Source: Vannielia litorea
Lineage (GTDB): Bacteria; Pseudomonadota; Alphaproteobacteria; Rhodobacterales; Rhodobacteraceae
NCBI RefSeq assembly: GCF_018424695.1
Contig: NZ_QTNQ01000002.1
Span: 1 to 64,000, forward strand
Reading direction: 5' to 3'
Length of the DNA stretch: 64,000 nt
A model generated the notes under the pieces. That model had not been told where the DNA came from. It searched no databases and was given only the letters and a program-made list of their open reading frames with translations. The stretch's first letter is position 1. Each line of letters begins with the position of its first letter. Below are positions 9,780 to 18,192 of the stretch, piece by piece. A program made the position numbers and the translations under genes.

Positions 9780-10376
9780 ATGGCCAAGGCACCGCCCCGC
9801 GCGTGGCAACGCATGCTTTCGGGCCGAAGGCTCGATCTGCTGGATCCCACGCCGGTCGATATCGAGATCGAAGACATCGCCCACGGGCTCGCCTTCGTCG
9901 CCCGGTGGAACGGGCAAACCCATGGCGACTATGCTTATTCCGTGGCCGAGCACTCGCTGCTGGTGGAGGCGCTCTATCGCCGCATGAACCCCGCCGCCCC
10001 GGTCAAATGGCAACTCGCCGCCCTGCTGCATGACGCGCCCGAATACGTGATTGGCGACATGATCTCGCCGGTGAAAGCCGCCGTCGGCCCCGGCTACGGC
10101 GCGCTGGATGATCGGCTCTCTGCCGCCATCCACATCCGCTTCGGCCTGCCCGCCGCCATCCCCGCGACAGTCAAGAAGCAGATCAAGAAGGCTGACAAGG
10201 TCTCGGCCTGGCTCGAGGCCACACGCATCGCGGGCTTCACCGTGGCCGAGGCCAACAAGTTCTTCGGGGTGCCCGCGCCCGAGCTGATCGAGGGCATGGA
10301 AATCACCCTGCGCCCGCCGGTGGAGGTGCGCGCCGAGTTCACCGCCCGCCACGCCGCGCTGCTGGAGGCGCTCTGA
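9780..10376 (+). CDS. HD-domain phosphohydrolase (YfbR-like)
   Basis: 198-residue HD-superfamily hydrolase. The metal-binding set is visible as H58 in SVAEHSLLVE, H84-D85 in ALLHDAPEYVIGD, and a later Asp in KKADKVSAW. This order matches the YfbR-type 5'-nucleotidase subgroup. The ATG at 9780 is preferred over a GTG at 9741 because AGAGGGAGA precedes it. The stop overlaps the next start (TGATG), so it is translationally coupled to the membrane/SRPBCC gene and, through it, to the acetyltransferase. Confidence 0.82.
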   Translation: MAKAPPRAWQRMLSGRRLDLLDPTPVDIEIEDIAHGLAFVARWNGQTHGDYAYSVAEHSLLVEALYRRMNPAAPVKWQLAALLHDAPEYVIGDMISPVKAAVGPGYGALDDRLSAAIHIRFGLPAAIPATVKKQIKKADKVSAWLEATRIAGFTVAEANKFFGVPAPELIEGMEITLRPPVEVRAEFTARHAALLEAL

Positions 10377-11329
10377 TGCAGCCGCTGGCGCTGCGCGGCC
10401 TGCTCTTCGTGCTCTACGCACTCGTGGCCTATGGCGTCATGTTCGAGCTGCCAGAGCGGCTTGACAGGCTGCTGCCCAATGCAGGGCTGTCCCCGGTCTC
10501 TGCGCTGCTCATCGTGCTTTGGCTCGGCCTGGGGCTGGGCCTCGCCGGGCAGCTGGTGTTCGATTGGCACCGTCGGCACCGTTACAGCACCGTTCTTCTC
10601 CGCACCTCTGTCGCCCTCTTGTCTGTCGCCGTGCTTCTTGCCCTTCTGTGGATCGAGACGGTGATCTGCGTGGCCATCATCCTGCCTGTCGCCGTGGCCG
10701 AGGCGGCGCTGGGCATCTGGCTCACCCGGCTGCTGCTGGCGCGGTTCGAGGCGCGGACGCAGCTCTGCGTGGCGCTCTTCGCCCTGCCCTTCGCCGCACC
10801 CTTCCTCCATCTGCCGCTGCCCGAGATGTCAGAGCGCGTGGCCATCTCCACCTCCATCACGATCGAGGCCCCCGCCGCAGTGATCCGCGCAGAAGCCGAG
10901 AACGTCTCTGACATTGCCGAAAATGAGCACATATGGACCTTCACCCACAGCATCTTGCGCGCGCCGCGCCCGGTGTCGGCCCACACATCCGGCGGCATCC
11001 GCCACGCCCGCTGGACAAAGGGGGTGCGCTTTGAAGAGCACCTTCTGCCGGGGCCAGACTTCGCGTGGCGCTTCGCCTTCCCGGAGCCGGAGCTGCTGCG
11101 CGCTATCGATCCGCGCATCTCTCCCACCGGCCCCGAGGTGGTGATGCTGGAAGGGCGCTATGCCTTCGAGCCACTCGGATCTGCGCGCACCCGCGTCACG
11201 CTGACCACGACCTATCAGCTCAACACCCCGATCAACGCCTACCTCAAGCCCTGGGGCAGGCTCTTCTTGAACGACATGCACCGCGCTGTGCTCCATGTCA
11301 TCGCCAACCGTGCCGAGGCCCGCCCATGA
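10376..11329 (+). CDS. Membrane protein with C-terminal SRPBCC/polyketide-cyclase-like domain
   Basis: 317 residues. The first 145 or so form five or so transmembrane helices. The rest is soluble and resembles a START/SRPBCC fold: VAISTSITIEAPAAVIRAEAENV at the start, a central VRFEEHLLPG, and a C-terminal long helix PWGRLFLNDMHRAVLHVIANRAE. SRPBCC domains bind hydrophobic ligands in a deep pocket; tethering one to a membrane bundle suggests lipid or pigment handling, as inference only. It overlaps its neighbours at both ends (TGATG and ATGA), so it belongs to a three-gene operon. Confidence 0.68.
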   Translation: MQPLALRGLLFVLYALVAYGVMFELPERLDRLLPNAGLSPVSALLIVLWLGLGLGLAGQLVFDWHRRHRYSTVLLRTSVALLSVAVLLALLWIETVICVAIILPVAVAEAALGIWLTRLLLARFEARTQLCVALFALPFAAPFLHLPLPEMSERVAISTSITIEAPAAVIRAEAENVSDIAENEHIWTFTHSILRAPRPVSAHTSGGIRHARWTKGVRFEEHLLPGPDFAWRFAFPEPELLRAIDPRISPTGPEVVMLEGRYAFEPLGSARTRVTLTTTYQLNTPINAYLKPWGRLFLNDMHRAVLHVIANRAEARP

Positions 11330-11808
11330 TCCACGTCCGCCCCGCCGCCCGGGCCGATGCCCGCGCCATTGCCGAATTGCTGCAAGAGGTCGTCGATGCC
11401 GGTGGCACCACCGCCCTCACCGGACAGGTGAGCCGCAACGACATTCTCGACTGGATGCAGGCCAGCCCCCGCGCCGCATGGCACATAGCCGAAGACGAGG
11501 GCGGCGCGCTGCTCGGGTTCCAGTGGATCGACCCAATGGTGGACGAGCCCGAAACCTGCGCCGAAATCGCGACCTTCGCCCGCGTCGGGCGCACCGGCCT
11601 CGGCATCGGCTCCCGCCTGTTCGAGGCCACCCGCGAGGCCGCCAAACGCCTCGGCTACACATGGATCAGGGCCAACATCCGCGCCGACAACGCGGGCGGC
11701 CTGGCCTATTACCAGTCGCGCGGCTTCGAGGACTACGGCCGGATCGAAGGCTACCGCATGGCCGATGGCACCGTGGTCGACAAGGTACTCAAACGGTACG
11801 ATCTGTAG
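11326..11808 (+). CDS. GNAT-family N-acetyltransferase
   Basis: 160-residue single GNAT domain. IHVRPAARADARAIAELL is the usual first strand and helix. The acetyl-CoA-binding region is RTGLGIGSRLFEATREAAKRLG (the R/Q-x-x-G-x-G/A motif), and GLAYYQSRGFEDYGR is the conserved C-terminal block. The start ATG overlaps the previous stop (ATGA). Substrate unknown. The plus-strand hairpin repeat begins at the last base of its stop codon. Confidence 0.85.
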   Translation: MIHVRPAARADARAIAELLQEVVDAGGTTALTGQVSRNDILDWMQASPRAAWHIAEDEGGALLGFQWIDPMVDEPETCAEIATFARVGRTGLGIGSRLFEATREAAKRLGYTWIRANIRADNAGGLAYYQSRGFEDYGRIEGYRMADGTVVDKVLKRYDL

Positions 11809-11832
11809 GGTGGGCAATCTGCCCACCGCCCC
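11808..11832. repeat. Intergenic hairpin repeat, copy 2
   Basis: Identical over 25 bases to 6242-6266, with 8-base arms GGTGGGCA / TGCCCACC. It starts on the last base of the acetyltransferase stop codon and ends one base before the stop codon of the convergent lipoprotein gene. Both copies therefore occupy the whole gap between two convergent stops. Confidence 0.75.
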
Positions 11833-11833
11833 G

Positions 11834-12163
11834 TCAGCACGTCGCGCCTGCGCTCCGCCCCTCGGCCTGCCAGCCCACGAACTCGCGGCCCCGGAAGGTG
11901 GCCACCAGCCCCTCGCGGAAGGTGATCCGCGTCATCCCCGGCCCGCAGCTCTCCCGCGCCGTCACCGGCCCGGCCAGCTTGGCGAGCGAGATTTCCGCCC
12001 CCGGCAGCACCCGGTCGAAGCTGACCTCCTGCGGCGAGCCCGGAACGCCCACGCCGGTCGGGCGCAATTCGTAACCAAGAGGTTTGCCCATCGGGCGCGG
12101 GGCCTCACCAGATGTGGTGCAGCCCGCGAGGAGAATCACTAAAATCGAAATTCGCGTATGCAT
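11834..12163 (-). CDS. Small lipoprotein of unknown function
   Basis: 109 residues with a lipoprotein signal peptide (ISILVILLAGCTTS); the lipobox Cys is in LLAGC about 14 residues in. The mature part has two further cysteines and the block ESCGPGMTRITFREG, possibly a small beta domain. The ATG at 12163 is inferred from the signal peptide; in-frame ATGs further upstream would add about 16 residues without a membrane character. It follows regA by 44 bases on the same strand and could be cotranscribed. Confidence 0.65.
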   Translation of the reverse strand: MHTRISILVILLAGCTTSGEAPRPMGKPLGYELRPTGVGVPGSPQEVSFDRVLPGAEISLAKLAGPVTARESCGPGMTRITFREGLVATFRGREFVGWQAEGRSAGATC

Positions 12164-12207
12164 AGGTTGTGCATGGGATGTGCATGGGTTGTTGCCCATG
12201 CGATTTT

Positions 12208-12762
12208 TCACTTCGGGGAGCGTTTGGCGAGGATCCGCTGGAGCGTGCGGCGGTGCATGTTAAGCCTGCGCGCGGTCTCGCTCACGTTGCGGTCACACAG
12301 CTCGTAGACCCGCTGGATATGCTCCCAGCGCACCCGGTCGGCGCTCATCGGGTTTTCCGGCGGCGGCGGCAACTCGTCTCCCGTCGCCAGCAGCGCGGCG
12401 GTGACTTCGTTGGCATCGGCGGGCTTGCTCAGGTAGTCCGTCGCCCCGATCTTCACTGCCGCCACGGCGGTGGCGATAGCGCCGTAGCCGGTGAGCACCA
12501 CAACCTTGGCATCTGGCCGTTTTTCTCGAATGGTTTCAACCACATCGAGGCCATTGCCATCTTCCAGCCGCAGGTCGATCACGGCATAGGCCGGGGGGCG
12601 GGCGGTGGCAATCGCCTTGCCCGCGGCGACCGAGCCGGCCATCTCGGGTTCGAAGCCGCGTTTCTCCATGGCACGGGACAGGCGACGCAGAAACGGCTCG
12701 TCATCATCCACGATGAGGAGGGATTTATCCTCGCCAATCTCCTTGAGATCACGTTCGGCCAC
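12208..12762 (-). CDS. regA: Redox response regulator RegA/PrrA/ActR
   Basis: 184-residue two-domain regulator, exactly the length known for RegA/PrrA. The receiver has the acidic pair in LLIVDDDE, the phosphoacceptor D63 in YAVIDLRLEDG, and the conserved Lys in DYLSKPAD. A proline-rich linker (DELPPPPENP) leads to a Fis-type helix-turn-helix, NVSETARRLNMHRRTLQRIL, that is near invariant in this family. The GTG at 12762 is chosen because GGAGGGG precedes it and it gives the canonical length. RegA activates photosynthesis, respiration and carbon- or nitrogen-fixation genes in relatives under low oxygen. Confidence 0.95.
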   Translation of the reverse strand: MAERDLKEIGEDKSLLIVDDDEPFLRRLSRAMEKRGFEPEMAGSVAAGKAIATARPPAYAVIDLRLEDGNGLDVVETIREKRPDAKVVVLTGYGAIATAVAAVKIGATDYLSKPADANEVTAALLATGDELPPPPENPMSADRVRWEHIQRVYELCDRNVSETARRLNMHRRTLQRILAKRSPK

Positions 12763-12844
12763 GCGCTCCCCTCCGCTGGTCGTCCCTTGGTTCCGCCACG
12801 CTATACGGGCGGGGAATCCGCTACAAGCCTTTCCGCGCAACGGG

Positions 12845-13462
12845 TTATCCCGCGTCGAGAAAGCACTGCACCCGATCCGCCAACTGCTCCCCCGTCAACT
12901 CCCGCTTGAAGAACCCGGCAAAACCGGTGTCGGGCAGGGTGAGATAGGTGAAGGTGGAATGGTCCACCAGGTAGTAGTCGGGGTCATCGTCGGTGTGGGC
13001 GTTGTAGTAGGTGCGATAGGCCTTTGAGGCGGCATCCACCTGCTCCGCGCTACCCGTCAGGCCCACCATCTTCTCACTGATATTAGCGGCAAAATCCCCC
13101 ACCGCCTCTGGCGTGTCGCGAGCCGGGTCGATGCTGATGAACACCGGCGTCACCGCGTAGCCGCGCTCCGCAAGGATATCCACGGCCTCGGCGTTGCGCA
13201 CCGTATCAAGCGGGCAGACATCGGGGCAAAACGTGTAGCCAAAATAGATCAGCGCGGGCTCGGTGATGACGTCCTTGTCGGTGACCGTCTTGCCCTCGGC
13301 ATTCACCAGCTCGAACGGCCCGCCGATGCTGGCCGCACTCGCCCCACCGGCGCAGTCGGCAAAGGGATCATCCGGCGCACCGGGATAAACCTGCCAGATC
13401 GTCACACCGATAACGCCGCAGATCGCCGCTGCCGCCACTCCCGCCCATATCGCTGTCCGCAT
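12845..13462 (-). CDS. senC: SCO1/SenC/PrrC copper chaperone
   Basis: 205-residue membrane-anchored thioredoxin-fold protein that delivers copper to the CuA site of cytochrome oxidase. An N-terminal membrane segment spans about residues 7-24. The copper ligands are C79 and C83 in TFCPDVCP and H168 in LVDHSTF. The block FISIDPARDTPE is typical of SCO proteins. The ATG at 13462 sits behind GAAGGAG. It lies between regA and divergent regB, as in the regB-senC-regA loci of Rhodobacter, and is thought to link oxidase state to RegB signalling. Confidence 0.93.
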   Translation of the reverse strand: MRTAIWAGVAAAAICGVIGVTIWQVYPGAPDDPFADCAGGASAASIGGPFELVNAEGKTVTDKDVITEPALIYFGYTFCPDVCPLDTVRNAEAVDILAERGYAVTPVFISIDPARDTPEAVGDFAANISEKMVGLTGSAEQVDAASKAYRTYYNAHTDDDPDYYLVDHSTFTYLTLPDTGFAGFFKRELTGEQLADRVQCFLDAG

Positions 13463-13518
13463 CTGATGCACTCCTTCGCCGTCTTGCCCTTTGCTGACGG
13501 CGCTGGGCCGGGCTATCA

Positions 13519-14979
13519 ATGGGTCCGACTGTCACACCAAAGGCTCCAGCCGCAAGTCAAATGCCCGAGACCGGCCCTCCTCAAACGCTCTTCGAGCACC
13601 CGCATCGGGCCAACTGGATCCGGCTGCGCACGCTGATCGTTTTGCGCTGGGTGGCCGTGGCAGGGCAAAGCGTCGCCATCGCCATAGCGCATTTCTGGTA
13701 TGGCCTTCAGCTCGAGATCGGGTTGTGCGTTCTGGCCATCGGAATGTCGGTCATCGCCAACCTCGTGGCCATGTTCATCTACCCGGCGAACAAACGGCTG
13801 AACGAGACCGAAACCATGCTGATGCTGATCTTCGATCTCGCGCAGCTGGCCTTCCTGATCTACCTCACGGGCGGCCTCCACAATCCTTTCGCGCTGTTGC
13901 TGCTGACACCTGTGACCATCGCGGCAACCGCGTTGGGGCTGAACGCGGTTCTGATCGTCGGAACCGCCGCCATCGGCCTTGTCACCCTCGTCGCCTTCGC
14001 CTACCTGCCCCTGCGCACAGTTCAGGGCTTCGTGCTGCGCGTGCCCTCGATCTTCCTCTTCGGGTCATGGACGGCCATTGTCATCGGGGTATCGTTCCTT
14101 GCGCTCTATGCCCGCCGCGTCACCACCGAGATCGCAACCATGGGCGATGCCTTGCTGGCCACACAGCTTGCCCTTGCCCGCGAGCAGAAGCTGACCGACC
14201 TCGGCGGCGTGGTTGCCGCCGCCGCGCATGAGCTGGGCACGCCACTGGCCACGATCAAGCTTGTCAGCTCCGAGATGGCAGATGAACTCCGGGGGGATGG
14301 CGACAGGGAAAGCCTGCTGGAAGACTCCCAGCTGATCGCCGAACAGGCCGATCGCTGCCGCGAGATACTGCGCTCGATGGGCCGGGCCGGCAAGGACGAT
14401 CTGCACATGCGGACGGCCCCGCTCGGCGCGGTTCTGGAAGAGGCTGCGGAGCCGCATATGGAGCGAGGCAAAGCCTTGCACTTCGACATGCAGCCCGGCC
14501 CCGGCAACGAGGCCGAAGACCGGCAACCACAGGTGCGGCGCAGCTCCGAGCTCATCCATGGCCTGCGCAACCTGATCCAGAACGCCGTGGACTTCTCGGA
14601 AGGCCATGTCTGGGTCGAAGCGCGGTGGACAGCCCGCCGTATCACCGTGCGCGTGATCGACGACGGCGAGGGCTATCCGCCCCATCTGATCGGCCGTATT
14701 GGCGACCCCTTCATGCGGCGGCGGCGCAGCCCGGAAGACAGGCGCAAGCGGCCGGAGTACGAGGGCATGGGGCTTGGGCTCTTCATTGCCAAGACCCTGC
14801 TCGAACGTATCGGCGCCGAGCTGACCTTCGCCAACGGGTCAGACCCCTTTCTCGCCCCCGAAGAGCGCCCTGACCGGGGCGGCGCGATCGTCGAGGTCAC
14901 ATGGCCGCGGGCGCTTCTCGTCACCGAAGAGGAAGACGCCCGCGCCGCGCTTGGCCTCAACCGGCCAATGCAGGCCTGA
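13519..14979 (+). CDS. regB: Redox sensor histidine kinase RegB/PrrB
   Basis: 486-residue inner-membrane kinase partnered with RegA. Six hydrophobic segments fill about residues 40-200 and include the ubiquinone-binding heptapeptide GGLHNPF at 118-124. The H-box HELGTPLATI has the phosphorylated H237. The redox-active cysteine is C280 in QADRCREILRSMG. N-box LIQNAVDFS, DDGEGYP and GMGLGLFIAKTLL form the ATP lid. Neither ATG 13519 nor ATG 13561 has a strong ribosome-binding site, so the protein may be 14 residues shorter. It is transcribed divergently from senC. Confidence 0.94.
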   Translation: MGPTVTPKAPAASQMPETGPPQTLFEHPHRANWIRLRTLIVLRWVAVAGQSVAIAIAHFWYGLQLEIGLCVLAIGMSVIANLVAMFIYPANKRLNETETMLMLIFDLAQLAFLIYLTGGLHNPFALLLLTPVTIAATALGLNAVLIVGTAAIGLVTLVAFAYLPLRTVQGFVLRVPSIFLFGSWTAIVIGVSFLALYARRVTTEIATMGDALLATQLALAREQKLTDLGGVVAAAAHELGTPLATIKLVSSEMADELRGDGDRESLLEDSQLIAEQADRCREILRSMGRAGKDDLHMRTAPLGAVLEEAAEPHMERGKALHFDMQPGPGNEAEDRQPQVRRSSELIHGLRNLIQNAVDFSEGHVWVEARWTARRITVRVIDDGEGYPPHLIGRIGDPFMRRRRSPEDRRKRPEYEGMGLGLFIAKTLLERIGAELTFANGSDPFLAPEERPDRGGAIVEVTWPRALLVTEEEDARAALGLNRPMQA

Positions 14980-15022
14980 AGCCTCCGCCTGACGTGGGGT
15001 TTGCCTGCGGGGGTGCGCCAAA

Positions 15023-15037
15023 TTAACGGACGGTTAA
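15023..15037 (+). promoter_or_regulatory. CtrA-type box, TTAA-N7-TTAA
   Basis: A perfect match to the full CtrA consensus in the 116-bp gap between regB and the PAS gene, with TTAA half-sites at 15023-15026 and 15034-15037. It is about 60 bases before the PAS gene start, a position suited to regulating that promoter. CtrA is the cell-cycle, motility and gene-transfer-agent regulator of alphaproteobacteria. Confidence 0.6.
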
Positions 15038-15095
15038 CCAGATTGCCCTTTGATCGGTCTGATCGAAGGCAAATACCCTATCTGGAGAACAAGCC

Positions 15096-16667
15096 TTGCT
15101 GAGCGATTTGTCGTGGACGTTCGCACTTGTATTGGTGATCACATCTTTCGGGACCGCACTCGTCGCCCTCATGGCCGTGGGCTACCTGCAGCCAAAGCGG
15201 CGGATCACCTGGGACAGGTTGAAACGTGACGCGGGCGAGATCACCTTCCTCTTCGAAGATGAAGACCTCGTGGACGCAACCGATGAGGCGCGAAACTTCC
15301 TGGCCAAGGGGCCCGAGACCCTGCCCGCCTGGCCGCGCTTTCTCTCCCTTCTCGCAAGCAGCTTCCCCGACATTGGCGCCCGGGTCTCCCGACTGGCGGA
15401 GGTTGGCGTTCTGGAGATGCGCGCGCGGGACGGAACGTCGCGACTGGAAGCAGAGTGGAAGGCCGGGTTGGCGCGCTTCTCTCTGCACGAGGGTGAAGAC
15501 GCGGAGCCCGCAGAGTATGACAACTTTTCCGTCGTCGCGATGGCCGAAGAGCTGGAAGTGCTGCGCGCGGTTGTCGATGATGCCCCGGTGCTGGCGTGGC
15601 GTGAGGACGAGGACGGGCAGGTGACATGGGCCAATGGTGCCTACATCGACCTGCTCTACCGCATGCACCCAGACCGGACGACACTGACCTGGCCACTGCC
15701 ACGCGCCTTTGCGCACACCTTTTTCGATTGCGAGGCCGACATTGTGCATCGCGTGTCCGTCACGGTTCCCTACATCGAACAGGTGATCTGGTATGATTGC
15801 ATGACCCGTCCGGCGGGGAGTGAGGCATTGGTCTTCGCGACGCCCGCCGACCGTCTGGTGCAGGCCGAGCGGTCACGCATCGAGTTTCTCCAGACGCTGA
15901 CCAAAACCTTTGCCGACTTGCCCACCGGGCTCGCCGTCTTCGACCGGAACAGGCAACTGGCGCTGTTCAACCCCGCGCTTACCGACCTCTCGGCACTCGA
16001 ACCCCAGTTCCTCTCCTCGCGGCCAACACTGGTCGCCTTTCTGGACCACCTTCGCGAGGCCCAGAGGATGCCCGAGCCGAAGGATTACAAGAGCTGGCGA
16101 AAGAGCATCGCCCAACTCGAATCCGCGGCCTCGGAGGGGATGCACCAGGAAATCTGGTCTTTGCCCACCGGACAGACCTACAGGATCACCGGCCAACCGC
16201 ATCCAGACGGGGCAATCGCCTTCCTCTTCGAGGATATTTCCGCCGAAATGTCGCTGACCCGCCGGTTTCGCTCCGAGCTCGAGATGGGGCAGGCGGTGGT
16301 GGACAGCCTTGACGAGGCCATTGCCGTCTTTGCGCATACCGGCTCGATGGTGCTGTGCAACCGGGCTTACCAGGATCTCTGGGGCTGTGATCTGACAACT
16401 TCGCTCTCGGATGTGACGGTGCAGGATGCCGTGCGCGACTGGTCGGCTCTCTGTGCTGACGATGCGCTCTGGAACCGCGCTACCCGCTTTCTGTCCGGTC
16501 AGGAAGACCGTCGGCCTTGGAGCATCGAGATCCAGAGTCCTGCACATGGTCAGGTCAGCTGTCGTTTCGCCCCGGTCGCCGGAGGTGCAACGCTGGCGGG
16601 CTTCAAGACAAGCAAGGCTGTTGTGGAAGGCGCCTCGCCGGGAGCCGCGCAAACCGTCTCGGCCTGA
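15096..16667 (+). CDS. Membrane-anchored multi-PAS protein without output domain
   Basis: 523 residues. A single N-terminal transmembrane helix (about 8-28) is followed by a cytoplasmic region with PAS-like modules. The clearest are around residues 150-260 (DDAPVLAWREDEDGQVTWANGAY), 275-390 (FADLPTGLAVFDRNRQLALFNPAL) and 400-510 (SLDEAIAVFAHTGSMVLCNRAYQ). No histidine kinase, GGDEF, EAL or HTH domain is present. The start is TTG at 15096, supported by CTGGAGA seven bases upstream. It may be a sensory scaffold working through partner proteins. The CtrA box lies upstream and tsaE follows after 47 bases. Confidence 0.8.
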   Translation: MLSDLSWTFALVLVITSFGTALVALMAVGYLQPKRRITWDRLKRDAGEITFLFEDEDLVDATDEARNFLAKGPETLPAWPRFLSLLASSFPDIGARVSRLAEVGVLEMRARDGTSRLEAEWKAGLARFSLHEGEDAEPAEYDNFSVVAMAEELEVLRAVVDDAPVLAWREDEDGQVTWANGAYIDLLYRMHPDRTTLTWPLPRAFAHTFFDCEADIVHRVSVTVPYIEQVIWYDCMTRPAGSEALVFATPADRLVQAERSRIEFLQTLTKTFADLPTGLAVFDRNRQLALFNPALTDLSALEPQFLSSRPTLVAFLDHLREAQRMPEPKDYKSWRKSIAQLESAASEGMHQEIWSLPTGQTYRITGQPHPDGAIAFLFEDISAEMSLTRRFRSELEMGQAVVDSLDEAIAVFAHTGSMVLCNRAYQDLWGCDLTTSLSDVTVQDAVRDWSALCADDALWNRATRFLSGQEDRRPWSIEIQSPAHGQVSCRFAPVAGGATLAGFKTSKAVVEGASPGAAQTVSA

Positions 16668-16714
16668 CGTCATCACACCTTGCCCTGCGCCGCGCGGAAG
16701 ATAGTCTGGCGGCG

Positions 16715-17209
16715 ATGACCCGTACTGCTTCGTTCTCCCGCCCGCTCCGTCTCGGCAGCCCCGAGGAAACGAGCCGCCTCGCCGAGGCCATTGCGCCCCT
16801 GCTCGCGCCCGGAGACGTGCTGCTGCTGTCCGGGCCGGTCGGCGCAGGCAAGAGCCATTTTGCCCGCGCGCTCATCCGCTGGCGCATGCGCCGCGCCGAT
16901 GCGCTCGAAGACGTGCCCTCGCCAACCTTCACCCTCATCCAGAGCTATCCCCTCCCGGATGGAGAAATCTGGCATGCGGATCTCTACCGCCTGTCTGACC
17001 CTGACGAGGTGGAAGAGCTTGGACTTGCCTCGGCTTTCGACGAGTCCATTTGCCTCGTGGAGTGGCCTGATCGCCTGCCCGAGCCGCCCGCCGACGCCCT
17101 GCTGCTGGAGTTTTGCCCCGAAGACGACCCCGACGCCAGAAGCCTGACGATAACCGCGCCGGGCACATGGCCCACACGCCTGGCGTCTGTACTTGAGGCG
17201 GCATCATGA
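16715..17209 (+). CDS. tsaE: TsaE, ATPase of tRNA threonylcarbamoyladenosine synthesis
   Basis: 164-residue P-loop ATPase that drives the TsaBD complex. The Walker A GPVGAGKS is at residues 40-47, DVPSPTFTLIQSY is the conserved switch-like block, and HADLYRLSDPDEVEELGL and LVEWPDRL are family signatures. The frame is open upstream, but ATG 16715 gives the canonical N terminus. It overlaps the next gene by 4 bases (ATGA), starting a run of five coupled genes. tsaD is at the left edge of the window, unlinked to it. Confidence 0.93.
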   Translation: MTRTASFSRPLRLGSPEETSRLAEAIAPLLAPGDVLLLSGPVGAGKSHFARALIRWRMRRADALEDVPSPTFTLIQSYPLPDGEIWHADLYRLSDPDEVEELGLASAFDESICLVEWPDRLPEPPADALLLEFCPEDDPDARSLTITAPGTWPTRLASVLEAAS

Positions 17210-18192
17210 GCGATATCGGCAGCTTTCTTTCCGAGGCGGGCTGGGGCGGTGCCGAGCGTGCCCCGCTTGCGGGGGATGCCTCATCCCGCAGCTATGAGAG
17301 GCTGGCGCTCGGGCCCGATCGCGCCGTTCTGATGAAGGATCCCGACGGCAACATTCGCCCCTTCCTCGACATCGCAGCGCATCTCGTGGCCGAGGGCCTC
17401 TCCGCCCCGCGTATCCTCGCCCACGACGCGGCGGCGGGTCTCATCCTCATGGAAGACCTCGGGAATGCGCTCATCGCAAAACGCGCCGTGGCCCATCCAG
17501 AGGAGGAGGTGGCGCTCTACCGTGCGGCAACCGATGTGCTGGTTGCCCTGCACGGCGCGCCCGTTCCACCCGGCCTCTCCAGCTATGGCCCGGCGGAGAT
17601 GGCGCTGGCAATAGGCCCGGCGGCCGAATTCTACGCCCCTGCCGCGGGCGCACCGGTGACCCATGAAGGATGGCTTCAGCTGACGGCGACAATCGAGGAG
17701 GCGTTGTTGGCCTCCGACATGGAGCCACAGGTGATGCTGCACCGGGACTATCACGCCGAAAACCTGCTTTGGCTGCCAGAACGGGCCGGACCCGCGCGCA
17801 TCGGCCTGCTCGATTTTCAGGATGCTCTCCTCGGCCACCGCGCCTACGATCTGGCCTCCCTGCTCGGCGATGTCCGACGCGATGTGCCCCCGACCGTGAA
17901 AGAGGCCGCAGTTCTCCACTATCTCGACGCAACCGGCGTGGAAGAGGGTACGTTCCGCATGGCTCTGGCAGCGCAGGGCGCCCAGCGCAACATCCGCATT
18001 CTCGGCATCTTCGCCCGGCTCTGCACCCGCCTCGGCAAGCCAGCCTACCTCGATCTGATGCCGCGCGTCTGGACGCTGCTAATGGCCGATCTCGCACACC
18101 CCGCTCTCACCACGCTGCGCGAGGCGGTGCTTGATACCCTCCCCGAGCCGACGCCTGATGCGCTGTCACGCATTCGCAAGGTCGCCGCATGA
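17206..18192 (+). CDS. amgK: AmgK, anomeric N-acetylmuramate/N-acetylglucosamine kinase
   Basis: 328-residue kinase of the aminoglycoside phosphotransferase fold. The catalytic loop HRDYHAENLLW (HxDxxxxN) and the metal-binding GLLDFQDALLGHRAYDLASLL are clear. Family members next to a MurU-like nucleotidyltransferase phosphorylate C1 of MurNAc in the Pseudomonas-type peptidoglycan recycling route that bypasses MurA and gives fosfomycin tolerance. That pairing is seen here: murU follows with a 4-base ATGA overlap. The assignment rests on the fold plus this neighbour. Confidence 0.86.
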   Translation: MSDIGSFLSEAGWGGAERAPLAGDASSRSYERLALGPDRAVLMKDPDGNIRPFLDIAAHLVAEGLSAPRILAHDAAAGLILMEDLGNALIAKRAVAHPEEEVALYRAATDVLVALHGAPVPPGLSSYGPAEMALAIGPAAEFYAPAAGAPVTHEGWLQLTATIEEALLASDMEPQVMLHRDYHAENLLWLPERAGPARIGLLDFQDALLGHRAYDLASLLGDVRRDVPPTVKEAAVLHYLDATGVEEGTFRMALAAQGAQRNIRILGIFARLCTRLGKPAYLDLMPRVWTLLMADLAHPALTTLREAVLDTLPEPTPDALSRIRKVAA

